NCBI RefSeq assembly: GCF_004117875.1
Contig: NZ_RAHW01000004.1
Span: 310,001-374,000 of the forward strand
Direction of reading: 5' to 3'
DNA length: 64,000 nt
Source: Geomonas oryzae
GTDB taxonomy: Bacteria > Desulfobacterota > Desulfuromonadia > Geobacterales > Geobacteraceae
A program made the translations under genes and the position numbers. Shown one piece after another: positions 8,858-16,880 of the stretch. The stretch's first letter is position 1. Every line of letters starts with the position of its first letter. A model generated the notes under the pieces. That model had not been told where the DNA came from, ran no database searches, and was given only the letters and a program-made list of their open reading frames with translations.

Positions 8858-9114
8858 TTCTCAAACTGCAGCCCCATGCCGTGGTCGGTGACCCGCACCA
8901 CCTTGGCCCTGAGGTCGCAGAGCACCTGCGGCGTGAGGGTGTGGTAAATGGTGACGGCGACGGTGTCGTTGATCTCCAGCCGCCGCGCGGCCGTCACGAA
9001 AACCCCCTTCATGCTCAGGTTCTCGACCTCTCCCTCGATGGTCCGTTCCCCCTGGTGGATGTTCGCTTTCGCGTGTAAGGCAAGCCTGGCGAAGTTCCTC
9101 TTTTCCTTGTACAT
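8842..9114 (-). CDS. PilZ domain protein
   Basis: A 90-residue single-domain PilZ protein, a likely c-di-GMP receptor. It has the RxxxR motif (Arg6 and Arg10 in KRNFAR) and the second ligand motif NLSMKG (Asn32, Ser34, Gly37), together the c-di-GMP binding signature. The start at 9114 is chosen because GGAGGGG lies just upstream; a longer frame to 9171 has no such site. It is convergent with hypE and divergent from the aminotransferase gene. The output is unknown; single PilZ proteins act by protein-protein contact. Confidence 0.9.
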   Translation of the reverse strand: MYKEKRNFARLALHAKANIHQGERTIEGEVENLSMKGVFVTAARRLEINDTVAVTIYHTLTPQVLCDLRAKVVRVTDHGMGLQFEKTLLD

Positions 9115-9312
9115 CGCCCCTCCTTTGTGTCCTGCCCTGGTTTTTTGACCGGCGTTTTGCAAAACAGGCATTAGTGTAATCTAATCCATTTTGTTTGCAA
9201 GAACCGTCGAAAAACTTCTCCAAAGCTCCTCTCGATCCCCATCCTTGCAGGCATTCAAGTCGGTGGTACCATCCTTTGTTCATGTGTAAAACCTAACGCT
9301 GTTGGGGGTGCC

Positions 9313-10614
9313 ATGGGCGAGGACGAAAGACTGGTTCAAAGGGCACGGGGCGTCATCGCGCCGCCGGCGCATCCCTGCTACCCGATCACGATCGGGCGGG
9401 GGATGGGGACCGTGGTCAATTCCCGGGACGGGCGGCGTTTCCTGGACTTCACTTCCGGGCTCGCCGTCTTAAACCTTGGGCACAACCACCCAAAGGTGAT
9501 TGAGGCGGTGCAGCGGCAACTGAAGAGCCATGCCCATGCCGGCGGGATCTATTACAGCGAGGCGACCGTGGCCGCCGCCGAGGTACTGGTCGCCATAGCA
9601 CCCGATGGGCTGGACATGCTTTCGTTCGGGAATTCCGGGAGCGAGGTGGTGGAGGACGCCATCAAGCTTGCGCGCTACACCAGCGGCCGCCAGTCCATAA
9701 TCGCCTGTTCCGGCGGCTTTCATGGGCGCACCCTGGGAGCCCTTTCCCTCACCAGCAGTTCATCGACATACCGCAGCCGCTACCAGCCGCTGCTACCCTC
9801 CGTGTATCACGTCAGCTACCCCGCCTGCTTCACATGCCCGTGCGGCATGAACCCTGAGGCGTGCGGGGACCGCTGTTTGGACGAGATGGAAAGGCTGTTC
9901 CAGTATCAGGTCCCACCGGAGGAAGTCTGTGCCATGATAGTCGAGCCGTTTCTGGGTGAAGGAGGGTACTACCCCGCGCCCAGGAGCTACCTGAAAGGGT
10001 TGCGTCGGATCTGCGACCGATACGGCATCCTGCTGATTTTCGACGAGGTGCAGTCCGGGGTAGGGAGGACCGGAAGATGGTTTTGTTGCGAGCATGCCGG
10101 GGTGCGACCAGATATCGTGATCGTGGCCAACGCGGTCGCCTCGGGGTTCCCGCTCGGAGTGGTGCTGGCGCCTGCGGAACTCATGCGGCAATGGGGAGCA
10201 TCCGCCTACGGCTCCACCTTCGGAGGGAACCCCGTCTCCTGCGCCGCCTCCCTTGCAACCATCAGGGCGATCCGGGAAGAGGGGTTGTTGGAAGCGTCAC
10301 GGGTGGCCGGTTCGCGCATGCTCGCGTCCCTGCAGGAACTCGCCATGGAGAACCCTCGTATCGGCGAGGTCAGGGGGATGGGATGCATGATCGGCGTCGA
10401 GTTCGTCGACGAGGCGGGGGCGGCTGACGGCAGGCTCTGCCAGGAACTGATCGAGAAGTGTCTGGAGAAGGGACTGATCCTGATCGGATGCGGGCTGAAG
10501 CGAAACGTGGTGCGCCTGATTCCCCCGTTGAACGTGACCGACGTCGAGCTTGGCGAGGGGATGGCGATTTTCGCGGACACGCTGCACGAACTCTCCGGTA
10601 AGGTGAGGAGGTAG
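9313..10614 (+). CDS. Class III aminotransferase-like protein, PLP lysine replaced by Asn
   Basis: A fold type I PLP enzyme of the class III group (GABA/acetylornithine/diaminobutyrate transaminases), 433 residues, normal length. Family features are present: GLAVLNLGHNHP, FGNSGSEVVEDAIKLAR (cofactor phosphate site), GGFHGRTLGALS, the aspartate block FDEVQSGVGRTG, SAYGSTFGGNPVSCAA, and GLKRNVVRLIPPLN. In family members the Schiff-base Lys sits in an AK(G/A/S)xxxGFPLG context. Here that position reads VANAVASGFPLG, with Asn273 (AAC at 10129-10131). The frame is intact on both sides, so either the protein no longer transaminates or there is one miscalled base. It also has an insert with CFTCPCG and CGDRC cysteines. 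It stands alone, with GGGGGTG before the ATG. Confidence 0.85.
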   Translation: MGEDERLVQRARGVIAPPAHPCYPITIGRGMGTVVNSRDGRRFLDFTSGLAVLNLGHNHPKVIEAVQRQLKSHAHAGGIYYSEATVAAAEVLVAIAPDGLDMLSFGNSGSEVVEDAIKLARYTSGRQSIIACSGGFHGRTLGALSLTSSSSTYRSRYQPLLPSVYHVSYPACFTCPCGMNPEACGDRCLDEMERLFQYQVPPEEVCAMIVEPFLGEGGYYPAPRSYLKGLRRICDRYGILLIFDEVQSGVGRTGRWFCCEHAGVRPDIVIVANAVASGFPLGVVLAPAELMRQWGASAYGSTFGGNPVSCAASLATIRAIREEGLLEASRVAGSRMLASLQELAMENPRIGEVRGMGCMIGVEFVDEAGAADGRLCQELIEKCLEKGLILIGCGLKRNVVRLIPPLNVTDVELGEGMAIFADTLHELSGKVRR

Positions 10615-10661
10615 GGTGGGAGCATGACGGTGCCGGTGTCGACGGGCTGGAAACGGGGGGG

Positions 10662-11507
10662 TCAGACGGGAGGGGGCGACGGCTGCTGTTCACGCGTCTT
10701 GTCCATGATCTCGAAGGCGCGCCTCACCCGCGAGACCACGCGTATGGTCATCATCGGTTTGCCGATGAAATCGTGAAATCCGGCCTTGAGCGCCCGGTGT
10801 TCCTCTTCGGGCGAGGCCTTCGAGGTGAGCAGGATCATCAGCGTCCCGGCACTCGACGGGTTCGCCTTGACGGCGCGCATGAGGGCGTAGCCATCCATCC
10901 GGGGCGTCGCGGCGTCGCATAGGATCAGGTCCGGCTTCTGGGAGAAGGCGATCCTCAGCCCCTCTACCCCGTCGCGCGCCGTGAACACCTGGTAACCTTC
11001 CTTCCTGAGCGCTCCCTCCACCTCTTTCATCGCATCAGGGTCATCGATCACGAGGATCTTCATGTCGCTCCCCCCCTGGTCACGGTGGTATTGCTGTTTC
11101 ACGGCGGCGGCAAGCTCGCCGGGGCGGCAAAGCAACTGGGTTACCCTTACGGAACCGTGCCGCTCCAGAAGCGCCACGGTTTCCGCGTCGAGCGGATCGC
11201 TGACCGCGACAAATAGCGCGCCGTTTCCCAGCCGCAACGGCAGAAGATGTCTCGTGATGGCGAGGTCCGCCGGCACCAGTGCCAGGATCTCGGCAGGAAG
11301 TTGTCCCGTGAAGAGCCTGGGGACCGTCGCGAGACCGTACTGCTGCCCAAGCGCTTCCAGCAGTTCGTCCTCGGTCAGCACCCCCATCTCAAGGAGCACC
11401 CCGCCGAGTCTCTTGCCGCAAGTCGCCTGACGCGCCAGTGCCCGCTCCAGGGTCTTTACCGTTATGATGCCGGATCGAACCAGCAACTGTCCCAAGGGTA
11501 TCTTCAT
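10662..11507 (-). CDS. MshEN domain - response regulator receiver fusion
   Basis: A 281-residue cytoplasmic protein. Residues 1-140 are a GspE/PilB N-terminal (MshEN) domain with two tandem copies of the c-di-GMP binding pattern (about 4-28 and 33-56, each LGxxLxxxGxxxxxxLxxALxxQ). Residues 148-270 are a CheY-like receiver: acidic pair Asp155/Asp156, acceptor Asp198 (LCDAATPRMDG), Thr in LLTSKAS and Lys in FIGKPM. No ATPase or DNA-binding domain is attached. It therefore looks like a protein reading both phosphorylation and c-di-GMP, possibly for a pilus or type II secretion machine. It is convergent with the aminotransferase gene. Confidence 0.85.
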   Translation of the reverse strand: MKIPLGQLLVRSGIITVKTLERALARQATCGKRLGGVLLEMGVLTEDELLEALGQQYGLATVPRLFTGQLPAEILALVPADLAITRHLLPLRLGNGALFVAVSDPLDAETVALLERHGSVRVTQLLCRPGELAAAVKQQYHRDQGGSDMKILVIDDPDAMKEVEGALRKEGYQVFTARDGVEGLRIAFSQKPDLILCDAATPRMDGYALMRAVKANPSSAGTLMILLTSKASPEEEHRALKAGFHDFIGKPMMTIRVVSRVRRAFEIMDKTREQQPSPPPV

Positions 11508-11582
11508 GATAGAGTACGCCTTTGACGGTAATGAGAAGCTTTTAACATCGCAAATAATACATACTTCGTAGGAAATATCAAA

Positions 11583-11612
11583 ATAAAAAAAAGAGGCCCG
11601 TTCCCGGGCCTC
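11583..11612 (-). terminator. Rho-independent terminator of amtB
   Basis: Read on the minus strand: GAGGCCCG - GGAA - CGGGCCTC, an 8-bp GC stem with a 4-base loop, followed by a run of Ts. It lies 30-60 bases after the amtB stop. Confidence 0.9.
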
Positions 11613-11642
11613 CTGATCTTTCTGCGTTTTGAGATTCGATAC

Positions 11643-12863
11643 CTAGCGGATATGGTCTTCCGGGTATGCGCCGATGCTGTGGATGGAGAGGTCGGCACCG
11701 TTGAATTCTTCCTCCTGGCTCAGCCTGATCCCCACCGTCTTGCTGAGGATGCCGTAGATGACGAAGCCGTTCACGAGGGCGAAGACGATCGCGGAGAGGG
11801 AGCCCATGAGCTGGGAGAGGAAGGTCACCCCGCCCAGGCCGCCGAGTGCCTCGCCGCCGAAGAGCCCCGCGGCGATCCCCCCCCAGGAGCCGATCACGCC
11901 GTGCAGCGGCCAAACGCCGAGGACGTCGTCGATCTTGAGTTTTTCCTGCTCGATGTGGAAGCCGTAGACGAAGATGACCGAGGCGACGGCGCCGGTTACG
12001 AAAGCGAAGAGCGGGTGCATGATGTCGGAGCCGGCGCAGACGGCGATGAGGCCGGCCAGGGCGCCGTTGTGCACGAAGCCGGGGTCGTTCTTGCCTGCGA
12101 TGAGGGCCGCGAGTACGCCGCCTACCATGGCCATCAGCGAGTTCACCGCCACGATGCCGGAGATCTTGTCGAGGTGGCCGGCGCTCATCACGTTGAAGCC
12201 GAACCAGCCGACGGCGAGGATCCAGGAGCCAAGGGCAAGGAAGGGGATGTTGCTGATCGGGATCGGGTGGGACTTGCCCCTCACGTAGCGCCCCATGCGC
12301 GGCCCGAGGATGATGACCGCGGGGAGGGCGAGCCAGCCGCCGATGGAGTGCACCACGACGGAGCCTGCATAGTCATGGAACTCGGCACCGCCGATGGACT
12401 TGAAAAAGCCCTGCAGCACGGAACAGTTCTGCCCCCAGATGAGGGACTCGAAGAGGGGGTAGGTGAGACCGGCGAAAACGGCACCGGCGATCACCTGCGG
12501 CCAGAACTTGGCGCGCTCGGCGATGCCGCCCGAGATGATGGCGGGGATGCAGGCGGCGAAGCAGAGCAGGAAGAAGTAGTGGGTGATGTCGTACCCCTGG
12601 TTGGGGCCGAGGAGTTCTTTGACTGGCTTCAGGAAGCTGATGCCGTAGGCGATGGGAAAGCCGATGAGGAAGTAGACCACGGTCGAGACGGACCAGTCGG
12701 TCAGGATCTTCACGAAGGCGTTCACCTGGTTCTTCTTGCGTACCGTCCCCACCTCGAGGAAGGCGAAACCGGCGTGCATGGCGAAGACCATGACCGCACC
12801 TAACATGAGGAAGAGCACATCTGTACTGTTTGCAAGACCTGTCATCGTCGACATCCCGTTCAT
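11643..12863 (-). CDS. amtB: Ammonium transporter AmtB
   Basis: Trimeric ammonium channel of the inner membrane, 406 residues with about 11 predicted membrane helices and a PII-binding C-terminal tail (RLSQEEEFNGADLSIHSIGAYP, quoted in part). Family residues are visible: the paired pore-His context HDYAGSVVVHSIGGW and the second His in WPLHGVIGSWGG. The start at 12863 is preceded by GGAGG at 7-base spacing; a frame to 12938 exists but lacks this. A -24/-12 promoter match lies about 50 bases upstream. The PII gene (glnB) is in the same window at 60300 rather than next to amtB. Confidence 0.97.
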   Translation of the reverse strand: MNGMSTMTGLANSTDVLFLMLGAVMVFAMHAGFAFLEVGTVRKKNQVNAFVKILTDWSVSTVVYFLIGFPIAYGISFLKPVKELLGPNQGYDITHYFFLLCFAACIPAIISGGIAERAKFWPQVIAGAVFAGLTYPLFESLIWGQNCSVLQGFFKSIGGAEFHDYAGSVVVHSIGGWLALPAVIILGPRMGRYVRGKSHPIPISNIPFLALGSWILAVGWFGFNVMSAGHLDKISGIVAVNSLMAMVGGVLAALIAGKNDPGFVHNGALAGLIAVCAGSDIMHPLFAFVTGAVASVIFVYGFHIEQEKLKIDDVLGVWPLHGVIGSWGGIAAGLFGGEALGGLGGVTFLSQLMGSLSAIVFALVNGFVIYGILSKTVGIRLSQEEEFNGADLSIHSIGAYPEDHIR

Positions 12864-12914
12864 TCCGTTACCTCCGTTGGTAAATGCCCCCCTTCGTTGG
12901 AGAACGCCGAGTCC

Positions 12915-12932
12915 TAGCAAGGTCTCTGCCAA
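12915..12932 (-). promoter_or_regulatory. Sigma-54 (-24/-12) promoter of amtB
   Basis: Minus-strand reading TTGGCAGAGACCTTGCT matches YTGGCACGRNNNTTGCW with only two differences, and the GG/GC spacing is exact. Transcription would start near 12904, giving a leader of about 40 bases before the amtB ATG. Control by NtrC-type activators under nitrogen limitation is an inference. Confidence 0.75.
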
Positions 12933-13101
12933 ATCCATATCTGCTTGGAATCACGTTGGTCGCCTCGGGCGTCTAATGAAAAGGACGCCTCGCTCTGCCC
13001 AATTAATGTGCGACGCTGCCCAAGGGATAGGCAGGATTAACTGTTGACCTGTAAACGGCCAGCGGGTAAATTTGTGCAGAATTTCGGCCGGAGGTGGCTT
13101 G

Positions 13102-14259
13102 TTGTCCCGCAAAACCGCTCTCATCGCCTGCGCAGACCTAAGCGGGTACTGCTACGGCGAACAGCACCCCTTCAAGGTGCAGCGCTACCGTCTGGCACGC
13201 GATCTCATGGCGGCGTACGGGCTCCTGGGTCTCCCGGGGGTGACCGAGGTGCGTCCGCGTCCGGTAGACGAAAAGGAACTCCTTTCGGCACACTCCGCCG
13301 AGTACCTGGACCGGTTGCGCGAGTTCAGCGAAGCCCGGGAACCGAGGGCCGACTTCCGCTACGGGCTGGGCGACGTGGAGAATCCCATCTTTCCCGGGGT
13401 GTACGACTGGGCCTGTCTCGGGGTCTCCGGCACCCTGGAGGCGGCTCGCCTGGTGACCGAGGAAGGTTTCGCCGCCGCTTTCAACCCGCTTGGCGGGTAT
13501 CACCACGCCCAGAAGGGAAGGGCCTCCGGCTTCTCGTACCTGAACGACGCGGTGGTCGCCATCAATTACCTGCGGGAGCGGGGCAAACGGGTGGTCTACC
13601 TGGACCTAGACGCCCACCACGGCGACGGCGTCCAGAACGCCTTCTACGATTGCGACCGGGTGCTCACCATCTCCCTGCACGAAAGCGGGGTCTACTTCTT
13701 CCCGGGCACCGGCTTCGAAAACGAGACCGGCGAAGGGAGGGGGAAAGGGTATTCGGTGAACCTGCCGCTTCTGGCGCACACCGACGACGCGCTGTTCATG
13801 AAGGCCTTCGACGAGGTCGCCTTCCCGCTCATCGCCGCTTTCGACCCGGACGTCATGGTGACGCAACTGGGTGCCGATACCTTCAGGACCGACCCGCTCA
13901 CACGGCTCGAGGTCACCACGCACGCCTACTCCTACATCATGAGAAAGCTGCGCGCCCTGGAGATCCCCTGGGTCGGGGTCGGGGGGGGAGGGTACGACCT
14001 CATGAACGTCGCCAGGGCCTGGACCATCGCCTGGGGGGTCATGAACGACCGCGAGGTCTCACCGAGGCTGCCCGCCTCCTTCGTGAAGCTCATCGCGCAG
14101 CTTGGCTACCCGCACCGGATGCTCCTGGACGCGATGCACTGGGCCCAGGATGACGACCGCAACCGTGCGCTCGACGCGGTGGAGAAGAGCATCGCCTACG
14201 TGCGCAAACACGTTTTCCCGGTCCTCATCGGCGACTATGGCAAACGACACCTCACATGA
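13102..14259 (+). CDS. Histone deacetylase family protein (AcuC/HdaH-like)
   Basis: Zinc-dependent deacetylase of the arginase/deacetylase fold, 385 residues. Active-site features: the tandem histidines in GGYHHAQKG, the zinc motif DLDAHHGDGVQ, DTFRTDPLT, and the GVGGGGYD Gly-rich block before the transition-state side. Bacterial members deacetylate acetoin/acetyl-CoA-linked proteins or polyamines; which applies here cannot be told. The start is taken as TTG at 13102, 7 bases after GGAGG; TTG 13072 and 13099 are alternatives. The next gene starts inside its last codons, so the two are coupled. Confidence 0.92.
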   Translation: MSRKTALIACADLSGYCYGEQHPFKVQRYRLARDLMAAYGLLGLPGVTEVRPRPVDEKELLSAHSAEYLDRLREFSEAREPRADFRYGLGDVENPIFPGVYDWACLGVSGTLEAARLVTEEGFAAAFNPLGGYHHAQKGRASGFSYLNDAVVAINYLRERGKRVVYLDLDAHHGDGVQNAFYDCDRVLTISLHESGVYFFPGTGFENETGEGRGKGYSVNLPLLAHTDDALFMKAFDEVAFPLIAAFDPDVMVTQLGADTFRTDPLTRLEVTTHAYSYIMRKLRALEIPWVGVGGGGYDLMNVARAWTIAWGVMNDREVSPRLPASFVKLIAQLGYPHRMLLDAMHWAQDDDRNRALDAVEKSIAYVRKHVFPVLIGDYGKRHLT

Positions 14260-15043
14260 GCCGCTCAGTGACGTAAGGGGAAGGCAGCTCTTCTCCCTGT
14301 ACGACATCAACCGGTTGCCCTCCGCCGAGAAGGAGGCGATCTACCGGTCGCTGCTCCCCGAGCGTCTTCTCGCCATGGTGGAAAGCGGCGGAGGGAATGT
14401 CGAGGTGATCGCGCCGGAGGGTCACCGGTTCCTGCGTCTCGCGGCGCGCCGCAGCCCGGGCGACCGGGACCCCGCCTTCATCCTGGACCTGTGCGACACG
14501 CATCACGGCCAGATGGAGCTTTCCTACTGCACCATCGCCGATCCGGCGGCGCCGCGCTACGACGTCGACCTGGACGAAGAGGGGCGCAACAACGTGTTCG
14601 CGACGCTCGGGCGCAACATCCTCGAGGAGGTGCGGGCCATGGAGGCGGGGCTCTTCCCGAACCAGACCCGGCGCGGCCTGAGGATGTTCGGGGAGTTCCT
14701 CCCCCTTCTCGAGCGCCTCGTCGCGGGGCTCGGCATGCAGCTCATCGTGGCCGAGCCCTTGACCTACGACAACGCGATCCGCTACGAGGGGTACGGCTTC
14801 GACTACGTGGTGGGAAAGCGCCTCATGCAGGAGATAGACGCGGGGTTCGCCCCGGGGGGCGTGCTTTTTGAGAGACTGGACGGCTCCACCCCGTTCAGAT
14901 GCCCCGGCATGGAGAAGAGCGTCCTCGGGCGCAGCTGGGCGATCCACGACGGCATCATGGACGAGCCCTGGGACGACGTGAGGATATACAAGACCATCGG
15001 CGTGCACGCCGGTGTGGACACGTTCCCGCATCGGGAGCGGTAA
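14237..15043 (+). CDS. Uncharacterised protein coupled to the deacetylase gene
   Basis: A 268-residue soluble protein that I do not recognise. It starts at ATG 14237, overlapping the upstream gene by 23 bases. There is no signal peptide or membrane segment. The central part has regular hydrophobic/acidic spacing, with DLCDTHHGQMELSY near the middle and GYGFDYVVGKRLMQEI toward the end. The 23-base overlap and the short gap to the TPR gene suggest a shared operon with the deacetylase. Function unknown. Confidence 0.8.
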   Translation: MANDTSHEPLSDVRGRQLFSLYDINRLPSAEKEAIYRSLLPERLLAMVESGGGNVEVIAPEGHRFLRLAARRSPGDRDPAFILDLCDTHHGQMELSYCTIADPAAPRYDVDLDEEGRNNVFATLGRNILEEVRAMEAGLFPNQTRRGLRMFGEFLPLLERLVAGLGMQLIVAEPLTYDNAIRYEGYGFDYVVGKRLMQEIDAGFAPGGVLFERLDGSTPFRCPGMEKSVLGRSWAIHDGIMDEPWDDVRIYKTIGVHAGVDTFPHRER

Positions 15044-15064
15044 CAAGGAAAAGGAGTGCGCTTA

Positions 15065-16009
15065 ATGGAAAGGGATATGACCCCCATCAATGGTGTTACC
15101 TACTATCGCCCCCCCGCGGGGAGCGAGGTGAGCGGCCTGGACGGCAAGGTGGTGTTTCCGCTTGGCCCCGAGCCGATCCCGCTTCTGGACGAGGACTACC
15201 GCGCCCTGGGGGGGCAGGTGCCCGGGTACGACGCGGTGGGACGCGGCGTCTACCACGCCCTGCGCCAGGATCCCGGGTGCCGCTACTGCGAGCGCTACGC
15301 CGAGATGCTGAAGGGGTACCCCCATTACGTCTCCGAGCTTGCGAGCTACATCCTGATGCTCGGCGAGAAGGACGTCGAGGTCCCGTACCTCGAGCGCAGG
15401 GTGAAGCTCTTGCGCATCTTCTCGCTCCTCGAGCCGGAAAACGCCCACTTTCCGCTGGAGATCGGCGTCACCCTCCTCGATCAGGCGTGCCGTTTCTCGG
15501 CGCTGCACCTTTCGACGGCGGCCCTTTTCAAGGCGGAACAGTACCTGGACCGTGCCCGCGAGCTGGCCGGGGATCAGCCGCGCTGCCTGACCACCCTGGC
15601 CGAGGTCTCCTTCCTCCTCGGCAAGTACGACAAGGCGGCCTCCTTGTGGCGCGCGCTCCTTCCGGAGGTCGAGGAGAAGGCGAAGGCCGAGTTGAACGCC
15701 CGCCTGGAGCGGATCGACCGGGGAGAGGTGCCGCGTGTGCCAGCCGTAGATTACCTGGAGGCGATCGCGGGCGCCATGGCGCTCAGGGAAGAGGGGGGGT
15801 ACCAGGAGGCGACGGCGATCCTGAACGACGTCATGGCGGACGCCTGGTTCGCGCTCGAGTTCCCCATGGCGGAGATCCCCTATCTCCTCGCGCTTTGCTG
15901 CAAGGACCTGGGGGCCGCCGCGGACGCGCGCTTCTACCTGCGCCAGGCGTTAAGGATCAACCCGGAGTTCTCCGAGGCGCAGACCACCCTGGAGCAGTTG
16001 GAACAGTAG
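15065..16009 (+). CDS. Tetratricopeptide-repeat protein
   Basis: A 314-residue soluble protein with helical repeats. The pattern of Ala/Leu/Tyr at TPR positions is clear near ALFKAEQYLDRARELAG, LAEVSFLLGKYDKAASLW and LCCKDLGAAADARFYLRQAL, the last ending with the classic INPEFSEAQ. The N-terminal part contains a CRYCERY pair of cysteines. AAGGAG (15051-15056) fits the ATG at 15065. It is third in the string after the deacetylase and the unknown gene, probably a scaffold; its partner is unknown. Confidence 0.75.
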   Translation: MERDMTPINGVTYYRPPAGSEVSGLDGKVVFPLGPEPIPLLDEDYRALGGQVPGYDAVGRGVYHALRQDPGCRYCERYAEMLKGYPHYVSELASYILMLGEKDVEVPYLERRVKLLRIFSLLEPENAHFPLEIGVTLLDQACRFSALHLSTAALFKAEQYLDRARELAGDQPRCLTTLAEVSFLLGKYDKAASLWRALLPEVEEKAKAELNARLERIDRGEVPRVPAVDYLEAIAGAMALREEGGYQEATAILNDVMADAWFALEFPMAEIPYLLALCCKDLGAAADARFYLRQALRINPEFSEAQTTLEQLEQ

Positions 16010-16028
16010 AGACGGCCAAGGAGGCATT

Positions 16029-16124
16029 ATGTTCGGATTCAGCGCGGCAGACTGGATATTCATCGCCGGCGTCATGGGGGTGATCTTCTTCTGCGTCGCC
16101 GTGAGCGGGATGCGCAAGCGGTAA
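16029..16124 (+). CDS. 31-residue single-pass membrane peptide
   Basis: A short frame, ATG at 16029, stop TAA at 16122, preceded by AAGGAGGCATT (a strong ribosome-binding site at proper spacing). The product starts MFGFSAADW, continues with one hydrophobic helix of about 18 residues and ends with a basic SGMRKR. That gives a clear inner-membrane orientation with the positive end inside. It sits 19 bases after the TPR gene and before the CoA-binding gene. It matches no family I can name; strength rests on the ribosome-binding site and helix. Confidence 0.6.
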   Translation: MFGFSAADWIFIAGVMGVIFFCVAVSGMRKR

Positions 16125-16154
16125 AAAAAAACTCAAGGTTAAAGGGAGGTGCTC

Positions 16155-16559
16155 ATGCAGGTTCCTGACATCAAAGAGATACTGACCAAGTACCGCACCA
16201 TCGCCGTCGTCGGGCTTTCCCCCGACAGCGGCAAACCAAGTCACGAGGTGGCGGCGTACCTCAAACGGGCCGGCTATCGCATCATCCCGGTGAACCCCGC
16301 CGTCCCCGAGGTGTTCGGTGAGAAGAGCTACGCAAGCGTCACCGATATTCCGGAAGCGGTGGAGATCGTCGACGTCTTCCGCCGCTCCGAGTTCGTCCCC
16401 GAGATCGTCGAGCAGGCGATCGCCAAGGGGGCGAAGGTGGTCTGGCTGCAGGAAGGGGTGGTCCACGAGGAGGCCGCCAAGCGCGCCCGCGCGGCGGGGC
16501 TCGAGGTGGTGATGGACCGCTGCATGCTGAAGGAGCACGTAAAGACGATGAAACGCTGA
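16155..16559 (+). CDS. CoA-binding domain protein (YccU-like)
   Basis: A 134-residue Rossmann-fold protein of the CoA_binding_2 family. The N-terminal YRTIAVVGLSPDSGKPSHEVAAYL segment (quoted in part) is the nucleotide-binding beta-alpha-beta unit. It is followed by GYRIIPVNPA, VDVFRRSEFVPEIVEQAI and VWLQEGVVHEEA, all typical, and a C-terminal MDRCMLKEH. The start at 16155 has AGGGAGG five bases ahead. The role of the family is not settled; members bind CoA. It ends the operon-like group that starts at 13102. Confidence 0.93.
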   Translation: MQVPDIKEILTKYRTIAVVGLSPDSGKPSHEVAAYLKRAGYRIIPVNPAVPEVFGEKSYASVTDIPEAVEIVDVFRRSEFVPEIVEQAIAKGAKVVWLQEGVVHEEAAKRARAAGLEVVMDRCMLKEHVKTMKR

Positions 16560-16880
16560 AAAACGCCGCGGGTGGGGGGGCGCCGCCTCCCCCCCCGCTT
16601 CCATGCATGCCGCTCAACGATCCTGCCGTCCGCTTCGTATTTCCTGATGGGACCTTTCAGAATCAAAGAGAGTCATCGCCCCCCCCTTCACCGAGCCGGA
16701 ACAGGGGCTCGGACCTTGTGTAAACGTTAAGTGTGTTCAAATATTCCCCCTTGCCAGCACAGTCACATCTCTGGTAGTATGTGCGCGCTTCTTCGCGACG
16801 GCAGATGACAGAATTTACTGGCAAAGCCGGTGTTCTGTGCGCTGCCTCGATCACGCAGAATCGCTCTCAAAAGGATACGG
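16560..16880. other. Gap upstream of the Mla-type ATPase
   Basis: There are 321 bases without a gene: a G/C-run segment (16570-16610), then an AT-richer part with the promoter candidate at 16751-16780 and a 100-base leader. No other structure stands out. Confidence 0.5.
16751..16780 (+). promoter_or_regulatory. Sigma-70 type promoter candidate for the 16881-22812 gene string
   Basis: TTGCCA (-35) and TAGTAT (-10) are separated by 18 bases. Transcription would start near 16788, about 95 bases before the ATPase ATG. Based on sequence match only. Confidence 0.45.

Noticed and set aside
8861-9283. A second frame of 140 codons over the PilZ gene
   Set aside because: It overlaps the PilZ gene on the same strand, has a poor start, and lacks motifs.
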